From contig DHPY01000120.1 of the NCBI GenBank assembly GCA_002411015.1, forward strand, positions 7,177 through 14,117: a stretch of DNA of 6,941 nt, in the 5' to 3' direction. The DNA comes from Armatimonadetes bacterium UBA5352 (GTDB taxonomy: Bacteria > Armatimonadota > Zipacnadia > Zipacnadales > UBA5352). Positions 6,301 to 6,941 of this stretch are shown piece by piece; the first letter of the stretch is position 1; each line of letters opens with the position of its first letter. The position numbers and the translations under genes were made by a program. The notes under the pieces are model-generated. The model was given only the letters and a program-made list of their open reading frames with translations. It had not been told where the DNA came from and ran no database searches.

Positions 6301-6941
6301 ACCCTCCGCGCGCTCTCGCACATCGAGCGCTTCTTCCGCATGATCGACCCCGAACAGTACGCCGCTGAGGGCCTGAATTCCCTCCTCGAGCGTGCGGATC
6401 CGTTCCTCGACACCTCCAACGGCGCCACGAAGCTCCGCGAGTTGCTGCGTGTCGTGGAGCTGCTCGAGCACTTCGTCGCCGAGGTCGGGCCGCAGATCGT
6501 CGCGCTGCGCCGCTACCTCACCGATGAGGACCTGTGGCTGCCGGAGGATTCCGATCTCGTCGAGCTGCGCGACCGCCTGATGGGGCTGATCAACTCCGGT
6601 GAGCAGGCGGTGGGCGAGGAGCAGGCGATCGTGCGCCACGCCCAGGTCTTCTTCGCGCGCTACAAGCGCCGGTACTCCGCATGGCACAATGCCTGCTACC
6701 GCGCCTCGGAGTTCGAGCCGTACAATACCCTGCGGGCGTCACCGGAGCTGCGCGTGCTCACGATCCTCGGGCAGCTTGACCTGAAGATCGAGCATGACCT
6801 GCGCGCGGTGAACGAGCAGATTGAGCGCGAGCTGGCGAAGCGCTGCCGGGAGATGTCGCTGTCACAGGAGCTTGAGCGCAGCCCGGCATGTCCCACCTGC
6901 GGCTTGAGGCTCGGCGAGGAGATCAGCCTGCGCCCGCCGCA
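3334..6941 (+). CDS. BREX-type P-loop ATPase (BrxC/PglY, DUF6079-like), 3' end beyond the window
   Basis: The frame is open for 1202 codons to the window edge. Walker A is GPAGAGKS at residues 79-86 (K85). Walker B is VIYLIDD at 252-258, with D258 where a catalytic glutamate is usual. LWTVADLE (290-297) followed by ARRISDLYRGGLALSSAHI (311-329) matches the layout of BrxC/PglY ATPases, where a TLQE-like strand precedes a KI-x-DR motif and an LS-x-xH segment. Helical regions follow, including WLPRPLHERELDVLR near 663-677, coiled coils at about 686-718 and 954-982, a winged-helix-like stretch near 865-895, and CPTC at 1186-1189. Family members are about 1150-1300 residues, so little is missing. 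In BREX systems these ATPases act with PglZ and PglX against phage; no partner is visible here. The ATG at 3334 is preferred. An in-frame ATG at 3301 and a TTG at 3331 are alternatives, and no strong Shine-Dalgarno decides between them (GGGGTGG at 3314-3320 is distant). Family is fairly sure, subtype uncertain. Confidence 0.85.
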   Translation, partial: MTLSELVTITGLLDSFQLNEAALLRRQLLGEPGIEALERLDAVLSAYILEDPEGDEALGTILGSLARNDGKGDGFLLSGPAGAGKSHLLGTLLLLGGSDLARRRLARKKTSLAHPLKVLHDNAPLLVVPLPLEEHSGRDELLEDIIFERTEWELRRPPFEIVVPLSQHSYALELIERHVAPRFEAELDAYTAERSSREETWRELRARDEETAVRIGHQFAQSMNYPLDFRQSRVERMARLLEVVDGKQISGVIYLIDDLGDFLASVDTKAMQGDLVFLEFLAHRGKIAPLWTVADLEVPLREIPGVDVPLARRISDLYRGGLALSSAHIRWVVANAVRPASAEACGRALDEMVRAHEEAFGAEITAEEVVGSFPLQPLAARCAEEIGVRALGRADGLLTVLRDASEAGLLAERSHLQPLTVADVFELLRPQLRSTPDAAPYLGQALEYYEAHAPEVYPAKPDLLRQVVRVLIALRLANLWPGEAELRRALGLTAEGKPVVEQAELRDLLEAARLHGRFIEVRRGREETEDVYYVEVHTPIGDTLRERLSLARESIGRDDPRLMHTAVAHAGPGVPLAELAEGALLEVHWRNTARAVAAALGSVQSLDELGIDRRVQELSGPETIATVHLHVATLLSSEQQKARWKEITDGTLAGRWSASILCWLPRPLHERELDVLRDCAACRLLLSQRQTLEQERGLAQRLEEEEARLGAQVREVVRAAYYEGSVQASFGEAVSSGELAGMDGDWRTATNAIAGWALDRTFPEFARIAPRQFLAEREQIDLLVDEFIRPGGAIPDPESRLATLIEAFMMPLGLARRDKPGWVLDIGRSAAAEEVMQRIRARDQTPETERGRPLICADLAEHLLKSELGLPPQMFELLIAALIRRGYLMALDERGKPVRLENIPTPIARYLQQVARPALLSYEQWQMLSRLTRIVFDQAISHPDHAAQAIVWEALVEAREEWLGRVDRLRAEVDELRNRLDQPRDSWSETLRALSHIERFFRMIDPEQYAAEGLNSLLERADPFLDTSNGATKLRELLRVVELLEHFVAEVGPQIVALRRYLTDEDLWLPEDSDLVELRDRLMGLINSGEQAVGEEQAIVRHAQVFFARYKRRYSAWHNACYRASEFEPYNTLRASPELRVLTILGQLDLKIEHDLRAVNEQIERELAKRCREMSLSQELERSPACPTCGLRLGEEISLRPP

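Noticed and set aside
5506..6687. 393-codon open frame on the minus strand
   Set aside because: Also antisense to the ATPase gene, with low-complexity composition and no family motif; a codon-bias shadow.

Overview
The window is GC-rich bacterial DNA with long ORFs, strong G/C bias at third codon positions and Shine-Dalgarno motifs. A cytoplasmic GH29 fucosidase, an unusual M24/creatinase-fold protein and a BREX-type ATPase side by side suggest a free-living, polysaccharide-using bacterium, perhaps from a poorly cultured GC-rich lineage such as Planctomycetota or Armatimonadota. That placement is a guess; no marker gene is present.

Layout. Positions 31-1731 (minus) encode a complete GH29 alpha-L-fucosidase with a C-terminal beta-sandwich extension. 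Positions 1732-1924 are a noncoding gap almost filled by a large nested palindrome (about 1757-1910) that can fold into a closed outer stem with three inner hairpins. Positions 1925-3088 (minus) encode a complete M24-family protein that has lost two of the five metal ligands. Positions 3089-3333 are a divergent intergenic region expected to hold promoters for both directions. From 3334 to the right edge (plus) runs one open frame of about 1202 codons, cut by the window end. It is a BrxC/PglY-type (DUF6079-like) P-loop ATPase with Walker A, a variant Walker B, two coiled coils and a CxxC motif near the C-terminus.

How the parts relate. The two minus-strand genes share direction but are separated by the palindrome, so a tight operon is unlikely; a link between fucose release and the M24 protein is possible but unproven. 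The plus-strand gene is divergent and probably begins a separate unit. BrxC/PglY proteins normally work with a PglZ/BrxZ alkaline-phosphatase-fold protein and a PglX/BrxX methyltransferase in BREX phage defence; any such partners must lie to the right of this window. The junction at 3089-3333 therefore looks like the boundary between metabolic genes and a possible defence locus.

The most interesting points are the 154-nt nested palindrome, the altered active site of the M24 protein, and the divergent ATPase motifs of the BREX-like protein.
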